This document shows, in pieces, positions 49,197 to 57,846 of a DNA stretch of 64,000 nucleotides. Source of the DNA: Mycobacterium lepraemurium (GTDB lineage: Bacteria; Actinomycetota; Actinomycetes; Mycobacteriales; Mycobacteriaceae); assembly GCA_002291465.1 (NCBI GenBank), contig CP021238.1, positions 3,658,001 through 3,722,000 of the forward strand. The letters run 5' to 3'. The notes beneath the pieces were generated by a model. That model ran no database searches. It was not told the DNA's origin and was given only the letters and a program-made list of their open reading frames with translations. Both the position numbers and the translations under genes were made by a program. Positions within the stretch are counted from its first letter, which is position 1, and every line of letters begins with the position of its first letter.

Positions 49197-50461
49197 ATGG
49201 CCGACCTGGACGGCGTCTTCCGCCGGGAGTGGGGACCCCGCCGTCGCCGCGCTGGCGCGGTGGTCGGGTGACCTCACCGTCGCTGAGGACGCCGTCCAGG
49301 AGGCCTGCGCCGAGGCGCTGCGCGTCTGGCCCCGCGATGGGATGCCCGCCAATCCGGGCGGCTGGCTGGTCACCGTCGCGCGCAACCACGCCCGCGATCG
49401 GCTGCGCCGCGAATCCGCGCGTCCTGGAAAGGAATTGGCCGCCATGCTGGACGACATTCGAGCGCGCACCGATGCCGCCGACCCGCATCCGGTGCGGGAC
49501 GACGAGCTGCGGATGATGTTCACCTGCGCGCACCCGGCCCTGGACCTGCCGTCGCAGCTGGCGCTGACGCTGCGCTTGGTGTCCGGGCTGACCGTCGCGG
49601 AGATCGCCCGGGCGCTGCTGCAGTCCGAGGCTGCCATCGGTCAGCGAATCACCCGCGCCAAGAACAAGGTTCGCCACGCCAACATCCCGCTCAGGGTGCC
49701 GCCCGCCGAGCTGCTGGGCGAGCGCACCCCGCACGTGCTGGGCTGCGTGTACTCGGTGTTCACCGAGGGCTACTGGTCCACCGCGGGGCCGTCGGCGATC
49801 CGGGACGACCTGTGCGACGAAGGCATTCGGCTGGGTGCCGAGTTGTGCGCGCTGCTGCCCGACGAGCGCGAGGCACACGCGCTGTCCGCGCTGATGCTGC
49901 TGCATGATTCGCGGCGCGCCACAAGGGTCGACGCCCGCGGTGTGCCGGTGCCGCTCGAGGAGCAGGACCGTACACGCTGGGACCGCCGGCGCATCACGGC
50001 CGGACTGGACCGGTTGCGTTATGCCGAGGGGTCGAGCGGCGCCTACCTGCCGCAGGCGGTCATCGCCGCGCTGCACGCCACCGCGCCATCCTGGGAAGAA
50101 ACCGACTGGGTCACCATCTGCGCCGCCTATGACCGGCTATGGCAATTGACCCGTTCACCGGTGGTGGCCGCCGAATCGGGCGCTGGCGATCGGGCTGCGC
50201 GACGATCCCGACGCCGGCCTGGCTGCCTTGGAGGAGGTGGCCGACCCTAAGCTGGAACGCTCGAATCTCATCGCGACGCTCCGCGCCGATGTCCTGCGGC
50301 GCGCCGGGCGGCCCGCCGAGGCGCTGCCCTGGTACCGAATCGCGTTGCAGCCCAACGGTTCCGAGCTGGGCCGCGAATTCCTGCGACGGCGCATCGCCGA
50401 GTGCACTTCAGCTGCCGAAAGTGCAACTGGAGACGCATTTCCCGAGAACGGCCGTCGCTAG
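49197..50461 (+). pseudogene. ECF sigma factor with DUF6596/C-terminal TPR-like domain, two frameshifts
   Basis: A sigma-70 family protein of about 420 residues. It starts at ATG 49197 (MADLDGVFRREW), shifts near 49230, then gives region 2 (AVAALARWSGDLTVAEDAVQEAC, GGWLVTVARNHARDRLRRES), region 4 (LTVAEIARALLQSEAAIGQR) and the accessory C-terminal domain (FTEGYWSTAGPSAIRDDLCDEG). A second shift near 50170 leads to ALAIGLRDDPDAGLAALEEV and RALLQPNGSE-like sequence to the end at 50461. The last 14 codons lie inside a palindromic element (50420-50468), so the original C-terminus may have been replaced. Confidence 0.82.
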
Positions 50462-50468
50462 TTGCACT
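50420..50468. repeat. Palindromic element at the end of the sigma-factor gene
   Basis: A perfect 9-bp inverted repeat AGTGCAACT (50420-50428) and AGTTGCACT (50460-50468) around 31 bases that also contain a GACG/CGTC pairing. It covers the sigma gene stop and ends 14 bp from the rplA stop. It may act as a bidirectional terminator or be a dispersed short palindrome; copy number in the genome is unknown. Confidence 0.55.
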
Positions 50469-50481
50469 CTCGCGGCGGGAC

Positions 50482-51189
50482 CTAGGCCTCGGCGAAGTTG
50501 CGGGTGATCGACGGGTCCACCGGAATGCCCGGGCCCGTCGTCGTCGACACGGTGATCTTCTTCAGGTACCGGCCCTTGGACGCCGACGGCTTGAGCCGCA
50601 GCACTTCGTCCAGCGCGGCGCCGTAGTTCTCCGCGAGGGCCTTCTCGTCGAACGACGCCTTGCCGATGACGAAGTGCAGGTTGGCCTGCTTGTCCACCCG
50701 GAAGTTGATCTTGCCGCCCTTGATGTCGGCGACGGCCTTGGCGACGTCGGGGGTGACGGTGCCGGTCTTGGGGTTGGGCATCAGGCCGCGCGGGCCGAGC
50801 ACCCGGGCGATGCGGCCCACCTTGGCCATCTGGTCGGGCGTGGCGATGGCGGCGTCGAAGTCCAGGAAGCCGCCCTGGATCTTTTCGACCAGGTCGTCGC
50901 TGCCGACGATGTCGGCGCCGGCGGCCTGCGCCTGCTCGGCCTTCTCGCCGACGGCGAACACCGCGACCCGGGCGGTCTTTCCGGTGCCGTGCGGCAGGTT
51001 GACCGTGCCGCGAACCATCTGGTCCGCCTTGCGCGGGTCAACGCCGAGCCGGATCGCCACCTCGACGGTCGCGTCCTGCTTGGTCGACGACGTCTCCTTG
51101 GCCAGCTTGGCCGCCTGCAACGGGGTGTAAAGGCTGTCGCGGTCCACCTTCTCGGCGGCCGCGCGATATGCCTTGCTGCGCTTGCTCAT
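50482..51189 (-). CDS. rplA: 50S ribosomal protein L1
   Basis: An intact 235-residue L1. It starts [19 protein letters not shown] at ATG 51187-51189. The signature [20 protein letters not shown] is present, as is the domain [17 protein letters not shown]1 binds 23S rRNA and its own mRNA. It is the last gene of the secE-nusG-rplK-rplA run and is preceded by a 135-bp gap that may hold a promoter or an L1-binding leader. Confidence 0.99.
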   Translation of the reverse strand: MSKRSKAYRAAAEKVDRDSLYTPLQAAKLAKETSSTKQDATVEVAIRLGVDPRKADQMVRGTVNLPHGTGKTARVAVFAVGEKAEQAQAAGADIVGSDDLVEKIQGGFLDFDAAIATPDQMAKVGRIARVLGPRGLMPNPKTGTVTPDVAKAVADIKGGKINFRVDKQANLHFVIGKASFDEKALAENYGAALDEVLRLKPSASKGRYLKKITVSTTTGPGIPVDPSITRNFAEA

Positions 51190-51324
51190 TGACTCATCCA
51201 ATCTGGTGTTGGGTCGTGGTCGGCCGGGCCGAAGCTGGCCCTCCCACGCTGTTGTCTCTCGTCGATTCGTCCTTCGCATTCCTACGCTGGGCCTCGTTCC
51301 TCGCCCCGCTCCGTCATGCTCGGA

Positions 51325-51753
51325 CTACTCGACGGTAATACCCATCGACCGGGCGGTGCCGGCGATGATCTTGGCGGCGGCGTCGATGTCGTTGGCGCTC
51401 AGGTCGGCCTTCTTGGTCTCGGCGATCTCCTTGACCTGGTCCCAGCTGACCTTGGCGACCTTGTTCTTGTGCGGCTCGGCCGAACCCTTGCCCAAACCGG
51501 CCGCCTTGAGCAACAGCTTGGCCGCGGGCGGGGTCTTGAGCGCGAACGTGAAGCTGCGGTCCTCGTAGACGGTGATCTCGACGGGGATGACCTGGCCGCG
51601 CTGGTTCTCGGTGGCGGCGTTGTAGGCCTTGCAGAACTCCATGATGTTGACGCCGTGCTGACCGAGCGCGGGCCCGACCGGCGGCGCCGGGTTGGCCTGC
51701 CCCGCCTGGATCTGGAGCTTGATCAGCCCGACGACTTTCTTCTTCGGAGCCAT
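51325..51753 (-). CDS. rplK: 50S ribosomal protein L11
   Basis: An intact 142-residue L11. It starts [20 protein letters not shown] with the Pro-rich [20 protein letters not shown] and ends [11 protein letters not shown]. It forms the GTPase-associated centre with 23S rRNA. It lies 46 bp after nusG. Confidence 0.99.
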   Translation of the reverse strand: MAPKKKVVGLIKLQIQAGQANPAPPVGPALGQHGVNIMEFCKAYNAATENQRGQVIPVEITVYEDRSFTFALKTPPAAKLLLKAAGLGKGSAEPHKNKVAKVSWDQVKEIAETKKADLSANDIDAAAKIIAGTARSMGITVE

Positions 51754-51799
51754 GAGATGTTGTTGTCCTTCCTGGTTTGTGCCCGGCGCCGGCGCCGGT

Positions 51800-52582
<783 letters not shown>

Positions 52583-53026
52583 TCAGCCGAACACCAGCAG
52601 CACCAGCTTGGTCAGGCCGAAATCCGCCAGGCCGACCAGCGCCACCATGAAGGCCAGGAAGGCCAGCACGACGGAGGTGTAGGTGAGCATCTGCTTGCGG
52701 TTGGGCCAGATGACCTTCCACATCTCTGCAACGACCTGCTTGAGGTAGTTGTAGACGAACACGAACGGGTTCGCCCGGGTGTCCGCGGATTTCTTCGGCT
52801 TCGCGGCCTTCTTGCGCTTGGCTTTCTCGGCTTTTTCCGGCACGGAGACCTCGGCCTCGTCCGACGGCTCCGCGTCGGCGTCCCCCGCCGCCCGCTGCCG
52901 GGACCGCTTGCCGGTAGGGCGCTGCGGCCGCGTCACCACCGCGGTCCGGCCACCGCCGGCGCGGTCGTCCGTCGTGTCAGCGCCGTCGCTTGCGACGTCG
53001 TTGGCAACGTCGCCTTCGTCGCTCAC
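52583..53026 (-). CDS. secE: Preprotein translocase subunit SecE
   Basis: An intact 147-residue SecE, a component of the SecYEG channel. A long charged, probably disordered N-terminus (to about residue 85, with a Lys-rich segment [12 protein letters not shown]) precedes the conserved [20 protein letters not shown] amphipathic helix and a single membrane helix ([20 protein letters not shown]). It lies downstream of tRNA-Trp and 42 bp before nusG. Confidence 0.97.
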   Translation of the reverse strand: MSDEGDVANDVASDGADTTDDRAGGGRTAVVTRPQRPTGKRSRQRAAGDADAEPSDEAEVSVPEKAEKAKRKKAAKPKKSADTRANPFVFVYNYLKQVVAEMWKVIWPNRKQMLTYTSVVLAFLAFMVALVGLADFGLTKLVLLVFG

Positions 53027-53119
53027 CGCATGCTCCTTTGTTTGCTAGTAACCCCAAGAGCCGTCCCATCAGTGGCGGCATGTCTTCCAGTGTCCACCAT
53101 GACACGGATCCCTGTTCAG

Positions 53120-53192
<73 letters not shown>

Positions 53193-53336
53193 TCGGGGTT
53201 GGCAGGCCAACCTGCGCTTACCTACCGGGGCTTACATGACACGCGCGCCTCCCGATTGCTCGACTCACGGAAAGCGCGCTGATGCTGGGAAAACCCCGAG
53301 GCCCGAGTGTACATCGGAGCGGGAGTCAGATACCAA

Positions 53337-53840
53337 TTACGCCGTTCTGACGACCTGGCCGGACTCGGAGTCCCAGCGCAGCTTCGCCGACTGGTCGCCG
53401 TTGAACTGACTCATCAGCGTGGTGTAGGCCTCCAGCACCAGCTCACCGTCGTTGTTGGTGCAGATGTTCTTGGTGACCACGATGTCGGCGCCGAACCGCT
53501 CGTCCACCGACACGATGTCCATCCGCGCCCACAGCTTGTCGCCGGCCTTGATCGGCTTGGAGAACACGAACCGCTGGTCGACCTGCACGATCACCAGGGT
53601 CTCCATGCCGATGTCGACGTGCCGGAAGAAATCCAGCTGGACCAGCTTGGCGAAAATGGTCGTGAAGGTCAGCGGCGCGATGATCGCGTCGTGGCCGAGT
53701 TCGGCGGCGGCGTCCTCGGAGAAGTGGGCCGGGTGGCGGTTCTTGACGGACAAGGCGAACTGACGCAGCTGTTCGCGCCCCACAACGAAGTAGTCGGGAT
53801 AGCGCCAGATCATTCCCCGGATGTCTGTTTTGAGCGCCAT
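53337..53840 (-). CDS. hadC: (3R)-hydroxyacyl-ACP dehydratase subunit HadC
   Basis: An intact 167-residue hot-dog protein that pairs with HadB to dehydrate longer FAS-II intermediates in mycolic acid synthesis. It starts MALKTDIRGMIWRYPDYFVV and resembles HadA, as expected for the substrate-binding subunit without catalytic residues (PAHFSEDAAAELGHDAIIAP). It lies three bases after hadB. Confidence 0.95.
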   Translation of the reverse strand: MALKTDIRGMIWRYPDYFVVGREQLRQFALSVKNRHPAHFSEDAAAELGHDAIIAPLTFTTIFAKLVQLDFFRHVDIGMETLVIVQVDQRFVFSKPIKAGDKLWARMDIVSVDERFGADIVVTKNICTNNDGELVLEAYTTLMSQFNGDQSAKLRWDSESGQVVRTA

Positions 53841-53843
53841 GGC

Positions 53844-54272
53844 CTACGCAAGGATCGCGGACGCGATGGCCCTACCGAAGATCTGCTTGCCGCCCGTGGT
53901 GGCCGTCAGCGCGATGGTAACCGACTTGGTCTCCGGGTCCGCCGACTTCACCCGGCCGTTGAACACCAGCTCGGCGCCCTTGCCGTCGTTGGGCACCGGC
54001 ACCACGGCGGTGAACCGCACGTTGTATTCGGTGACCGCGCCCGGGTCGCCGATCCACGCGGTGACGTAGCCCCCGCCGATGCCCATGGTCAGCATGCCGT
54101 GCGCGATCGCGGTGTCCAGGCCGACGACCTTGGCCATCTCGTCGTCCCAGTGGATCGGGTTCAGGTCGCCGGACACCCCCGCGTAATTCACCAGATCCTG
54201 ACGGGTCAGCGGGTAGACCTTCTCCGGAAGCAGGTCACCCACCTTCACGGAGCTGAACTCACGCAGTGGCAT
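53844..54272 (-). CDS. hadB: (3R)-hydroxyacyl-ACP dehydratase subunit HadB
   Basis: An intact 142-residue catalytic subunit of both HadAB and HadBC. The MaoC-type hydratase motif is SGDLNPIHWDDEMAK with Asp36 and His41. It starts at ATG 54270-54272, 14 bases inside the hadA end, so the genes overlap and are coupled. Confidence 0.97.
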   Translation of the reverse strand: MPLREFSSVKVGDLLPEKVYPLTRQDLVNYAGVSGDLNPIHWDDEMAKVVGLDTAIAHGMLTMGIGGGYVTAWIGDPGAVTEYNVRFTAVVPVPNDGKGAELVFNGRVKSADPETKSVTIALTATTGGKQIFGRAIASAILA

Positions 54273-54738
54273 CAGTAAATCCTTCTTCTCCATCCTCGCC
54301 GGCACGGCCCGCCAGGGTCGTGTAGGTCTCTTGCACGACGTCACCGGCCTCGTTGGTGATGACATTCTTGGTGACGATGATCTGGGTGCCGTGCGACACC
54401 CGCACCGAGTCCACGTAGACGTCGCAGTAGAGCTTGTCACCCGCCACCAGCGGGGCGTAGAATTTCAACACCTGGTCCGCCTGGACGATCTGGGCGTCCT
54501 TCACCGCGATGTTGGCGTGCTTGAAAAACGACGACTGCGCCATGTAGCCGAAGACGCAGACAAACGTGAGCGGGGCCAGCAGACCCTTGTAGCCGAGCTC
54601 AGAGGCCGCCTTCTCCTCGAAGTACCACGCGTCGTCGTTCTGCACGGCGCCCGCGTACTCGCGGATCTTCTCCCGCTCCACCTCGTAATGGTCGGGGTAG
54701 CGGTAGTGCATCCCGACGAGGTTTGTGGTTAACGGCAC
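54259..54738 (-). CDS. hadA: (3R)-hydroxyacyl-ACP dehydratase subunit HadA
   Basis: An intact 159-residue hot-dog subunit that binds the acyl chain of shorter FAS-II substrates. It starts at GTG 54736-54738 (MPLTTNLVGMHYRYPDHYE). Cys61, the residue linked to thiacetazone and isoxyl action in M. tuberculosis, is retained (LTFVCVFGY). First gene of hadABC, 48 bp from rpmG. Confidence 0.97.
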   Translation of the reverse strand: MPLTTNLVGMHYRYPDHYEVEREKIREYAGAVQNDDAWYFEEKAASELGYKGLLAPLTFVCVFGYMAQSSFFKHANIAVKDAQIVQADQVLKFYAPLVAGDKLYCDVYVDSVRVSHGTQIIVTKNVITNEAGDVVQETYTTLAGRAGEDGEEGFTDATA

Positions 54739-54786
54739 GGTTCTTAAACTACCTAGTCAATCGGAGTGAACGCGCGCGGCCGGCCG

Positions 54787-54954
54787 CTAGCGTGTCTCCC
54801 GATGCGCCTGGTGCTTACCGCAGTTGGGGCAGTACTTCTTCAGCTCCAGTCGGTCCGGGTCGTTCCGGCGGTTTTTCTTGGTGATGTAGTTGCGGTGCTT
54901 GCACACCTCGCACGCCAAGGTGATTTTCGGCCGTACGTCGGTACTGGAAGCCAT
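54787..54954 (-). CDS. rpmG: 50S ribosomal protein L33 (zinc-binding form)
   Basis: An intact 55-residue L33. It starts [20 protein letters not shown] and contains two CxxC pairs (CEVC and CPNC), so it is the zinc-containing C+ paralogue. It lies directly upstream of hadABC and after tRNA-Met and tRNA-Thr, as in M. tuberculosis (rpmG2). Confidence 0.97.
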
Positions 54955-54999
54955 GACGGTTCTGCCTCGATTCGCGAAAAAATCCGTGCTGTTGGGTTG

Positions 55000-55073
<74 letters not shown>

Positions 55074-55126
55074 TCTGGCCACCCCTTTTTGGGGTCGGGG
55101 CCGCCACGCCTGCTCGGCGTCCGCCG

Positions 55127-55199
55127 AGCCCCCTAACGGAATCGAACCGTTGACCTTTTCCTTACCATGGAAACGCTCTACCGACTGAGCTAAGGGGGC
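55127..55199 (-). tRNA. thrT: tRNA-Thr (GGT)
   Basis: A 73-base cloverleaf. Acceptor GCCCCCT pairs with AGGGGGC, discriminator T. The D-arm is GCTCAGTCGGTAGAGC, the anticodon loop ATGGTAA (GGT), and the T-loop GGTTCGATTCC. Between it and tRNA-Met lies a small hairpin ACCCC-TTTTT-GGGGT (55081-55095). Confidence 0.96.
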
Positions 55200-55283
55200 C
55201 GTTCACCCGAAGCGACCAGTCGCGCGGGCCTAGAAGAGGGTACAGCCTGGCTCGCAGCGGCACCAAACCACGCCGGATGCCGA

Positions 55284-55490
55284 TCAGCCGCTTTCGGCGC
55301 TCCGCCGAGGCTGCCAGGCGCTGAGGTCGCTGAACTCGTCGTACTCGTCCTCGGATGCGACGGAATCGCCCTCGTACAGCAGGGTCCGCAACGCGAGATT
55401 GACGGCCTCACGGGCGTCGGCGAGATGGAAGCGGCGGATCGCCTCATCGACCAGTTCGAGGTCGACCTCGATTTCAACCTTCTTCCTCAT
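55284..55490 (-). CDS. VapB-type antitoxin-like protein, orphan
   Basis: A 68-residue protein starting at ATG 55488-55490. The N-terminus MRKKVEIEVDLELVDEAIRR followed by FHLADAREAVNLALRTLL is the DUF2191/VapB pattern, which forms a small DNA-binding domain. The acidic C-terminus (EDEYDEFSDLSAWQ) is the usual toxin-wrapping tail. A VapC toxin should follow downstream, but there the sequence goes straight to tRNA-Thr, so this is an orphan. Confidence 0.78.
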   Translation of the reverse strand: MRKKVEIEVDLELVDEAIRRFHLADAREAVNLALRTLLYEGDSVASEDEYDEFSDLSAWQPRRSAESG

Positions 55491-55677
55491 GCGGCAACAA
55501 TACCCACTGACCACCCGCCGAAGCCGTTGCTGGCAGGCCGTGTGCGGCAAAGTCCGGCCGGCCGAATCCGCAAGGGGTGGCGGGCCACCCGCGGCCGCGT
55601 CATAGTCTGGTCAGGCGTCCGACGACCGGCTGTACTTTCGCCAACTGCTCTCCGGCCGCGGCTTCGCCGCCGGCGAC

Positions 55678-56328
55678 ATGTTCGCGACGCAGATGCGCAA
55701 CTTCGCTTACCTGATCGGTGACCGGCAGACCGGGGACTGCGTGGTGGTCGACCCCGCCTACGCCGCCTCCGACCTGCTCGACACGCTCGAGGCCGACGGC
55801 ATGCACCTGTCCGGCGTGCTGGTGACCCATCACCACCCCGACCACGTGGGCGGCTCGATGATGGGGTTCACGCTGGCGGGCCTGGCCGAACTGCTGGAGC
55901 GGGCGCCGGTGCCGGTGCACGTCAATAGCCATGAGGCGCTGTGGGTTTCGCGGGTCACCGGGATCAGCGCAAGCGACCTGACCGCGCACGAGAACCACGA
56001 CAAGGTCAGCATCGGCGACATCGAGATCGAGTTGCTGCACACCCCCGGTCACACGCCGGGCAGCCAGTGCTTCCTGCTGGACGGCCGGCTGGTCGCCGGG
56101 GACACGCTGTTCCTGGAGGGCTGCGGGCGCACCGACTTCCCCGGCGGCGACTCCGACGAGATGTACCGCAGCCTGCAGCGGCTGGCGAAGCTTCCCGGTG
56201 ACCCGACGGTGTTTCCCGGGCACTGGTACTCGGCCGAGCCGAGCGCCTCGCTGTCGAAGGTCAAGCGGTCGAACTACGTCTACCGGGCCTCCGACCTTCA
56301 CCAATGGCGGATGCTGATGGGCGGCTGA
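55678..56328 (+). CDS. Glyoxalase II-like metallo-beta-lactamase-fold hydrolase (Rv0634c-like)
   Basis: A 216-residue hydrolase. The zinc motif is THHHPDHVGG, with further ligands in LHTPGHTPGSQ, VAGDTLF and VFPGHWY. The frame upstream encodes conserved family sequence (DDRLYFRQLLSGRGFAAGD, from 55621), but it contains no ATG, GTG or TTG between a TAG at 55603-55605 and the ATG at 55678. Either a CTG is used, or the true start has been lost and the protein now begins about 24 residues late. The metal site is intact in either case. Confidence 0.85.
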   Translation: MFATQMRNFAYLIGDRQTGDCVVVDPAYAASDLLDTLEADGMHLSGVLVTHHHPDHVGGSMMGFTLAGLAELLERAPVPVHVNSHEALWVSRVTGISASDLTAHENHDKVSIGDIEIELLHTPGHTPGSQCFLLDGRLVAGDTLFLEGCGRTDFPGGDSDEMYRSLQRLAKLPGDPTVFPGHWYSAEPSASLSKVKRSNYVYRASDLHQWRMLMGG

Positions 56329-56399
56329 GCCGTCCGGTGATCGCTCGATCGTGATCACCCCGCGGCCGGCCCTGTGATATTAAGCGGAGGGTGGATTCC

Positions 56400-57234
56400 A
56401 TGGGTTGGATCCAGGACAGCTGGCATGGGGTCACGCACGTCGGGTCCAGCACCTGGATCGCGTGGGCAGCATGGGCGGCGATCGCGCTCGCCGTCATCAC
56501 GCTGATCTTCACCAACAGCCAGATCGCCCGCAATCGCCGGGCGGCCGCCGAGCAGACCCGCCCCCACGTCGCGATGTTCATGGAGCCGCACCCAGCCGAC
56601 TGGCACGTCATCGAACTGGTGGTCCGCAACTTCGGCCAGACCGCGGCCTACGACATCGAATTCTCCTTCGACAATCCGCCCACCGTGGCCGAATACGAGA
56701 GCGCCACCGACGGCTACGCCGACGTCGTCGAACTGCGGCTGCCCCGCCAGCTACCGGTGCTGGCGCCCGGTCAGGAGTGGCGCACGGTGTGGGACTCCGC
56801 GCTGGACCGCGCCGAGATCGGCAGCGGCATCGAATCCCGCTTCACCGGCACGGTCACCTACTACGACCGGCCCGCGCCGGCCGGGCGGCCGGCGGTTCTG
56901 GCAGCGGGAACGCACGCCGCTGCACACCGACGTCGTGCTGGACTGGGACGCCCTGCCGCCCGTGCAGCACATCGAGTTGACGACCACCCACGACCTGGCC
57001 AAGCGGGAGAAGGAGAAGCTGGAGCTGCTGCGCGGGCTGCTCACCTACTTCCACTACGCCAGCAAGGAAACCCGTCCCGAGGTGTTCCACAGCGAGATCG
57101 AGAGGATCAACGCCGCGGTCCGGGAAACCCAAGACAGGTGGCGCAGCCGCTAACTCGACGAACCCACCGATGTCAGCCTGCGCTGGAGCAACGCCGAAGA
57201 CGACCTGGGCAAGCACCACAGCCAGCCGGCGTGA
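56400..57234 (+). pseudogene. Membrane-anchored protein of unknown function, frameshift and in-frame stop
   Basis: It starts at ATG 56400 with GGAGG ten bases upstream. One membrane helix is near residues 22-40 (STWIAWAAWAAIALAVITLI), followed by a soluble domain (HVAMFMEPHPADWHVIELVV, RLPRQLPVLAPGQEWRTVWD). A shift near 56890 moves the frame to DWDALPPVQHIELTTTHDLA and KETRPEVFHSEIERINAAVR. A TAA at 57151-57153 interrupts, yet the same frame goes on sensibly to TGA 57232-57234. I do not recognise the family. Confidence 0.68.
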
Positions 57235-57250
57235 CGGCAAGGAGCAACTC

Positions 57251-57846
57251 ATGAGCGGCCCGGTCCACTACAGCACCAAGGGCCCCGTCGCCGTCATCAG
57301 GATGGACGACGGCAAGGTCAACGCGCTGGGCCCGACCATGCAGCAGGCCCTGGGCGAGGCCATCGACCGGGCCGAGGAGGACAACGCCGGGGCGCTGGTG
57401 ATCACCGGCAACGAGCGGGTGTGTTCGGCGGCGGCTTCGACCTGAAGATCCTTACCTCCGGCGAGGTGCAGCCCGCGGTCGACATGCTGCGCGGCGGGTT
57501 CGAGATGGCCTACCGCCTGCTGTCGTATCCCAAACCGGTGGTGATGGCCTGCACCGGGCACGCCATCGCGATGGGCGCGTTCCTGCTGTCGTCGGGCGAT
57601 CACCGGGTGGCCGCGCACGCCTACAACATCCAGGCCAACAAGGTCGCGATCGACATGGTCATCCCGTATGCCGCGATGGAGATCATGAAGCTGCGGCTCA
57701 CGCCGGCGGCCTACCAGCAGGCCAGCGGACTGGCCAAGACGTTCTTGGGTGAAACCGCTTTGGCCGCAGGCTTTGTCGACGGAATCGTGCTGCCTGAGGT
57801 GGTGGTTGACCGCGCCGAGGAGGCCACCGCCGAATTCGGCCTGTAG
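57251..57846 (+). pseudogene. echA3: Enoyl-CoA hydratase EchA3-like, single frameshift
   Basis: A short crotonase-fold protein of about 200 residues. It starts at ATG 57251 behind AAGGAG (MSGPVHYSTKGPVAVIRMDD). The frame breaks near 57420 in the oxyanion-hole segment (expected NERVFSGGFDLKIL), then runs FGGGFDLKILTSGEVQPAVD, TGHAIAMGAFLLSSGDHRVA and ends at 57846. The break falls in the catalytic loop, so neither half would be active. Confidence 0.82.

Noticed and set aside
53280-53300. Possible terminator after hadC (AAAACCCCGAGGCCCG)
   Set aside because: The pairing is too short and has no T-run; hadC may read through to tRNA-Trp.
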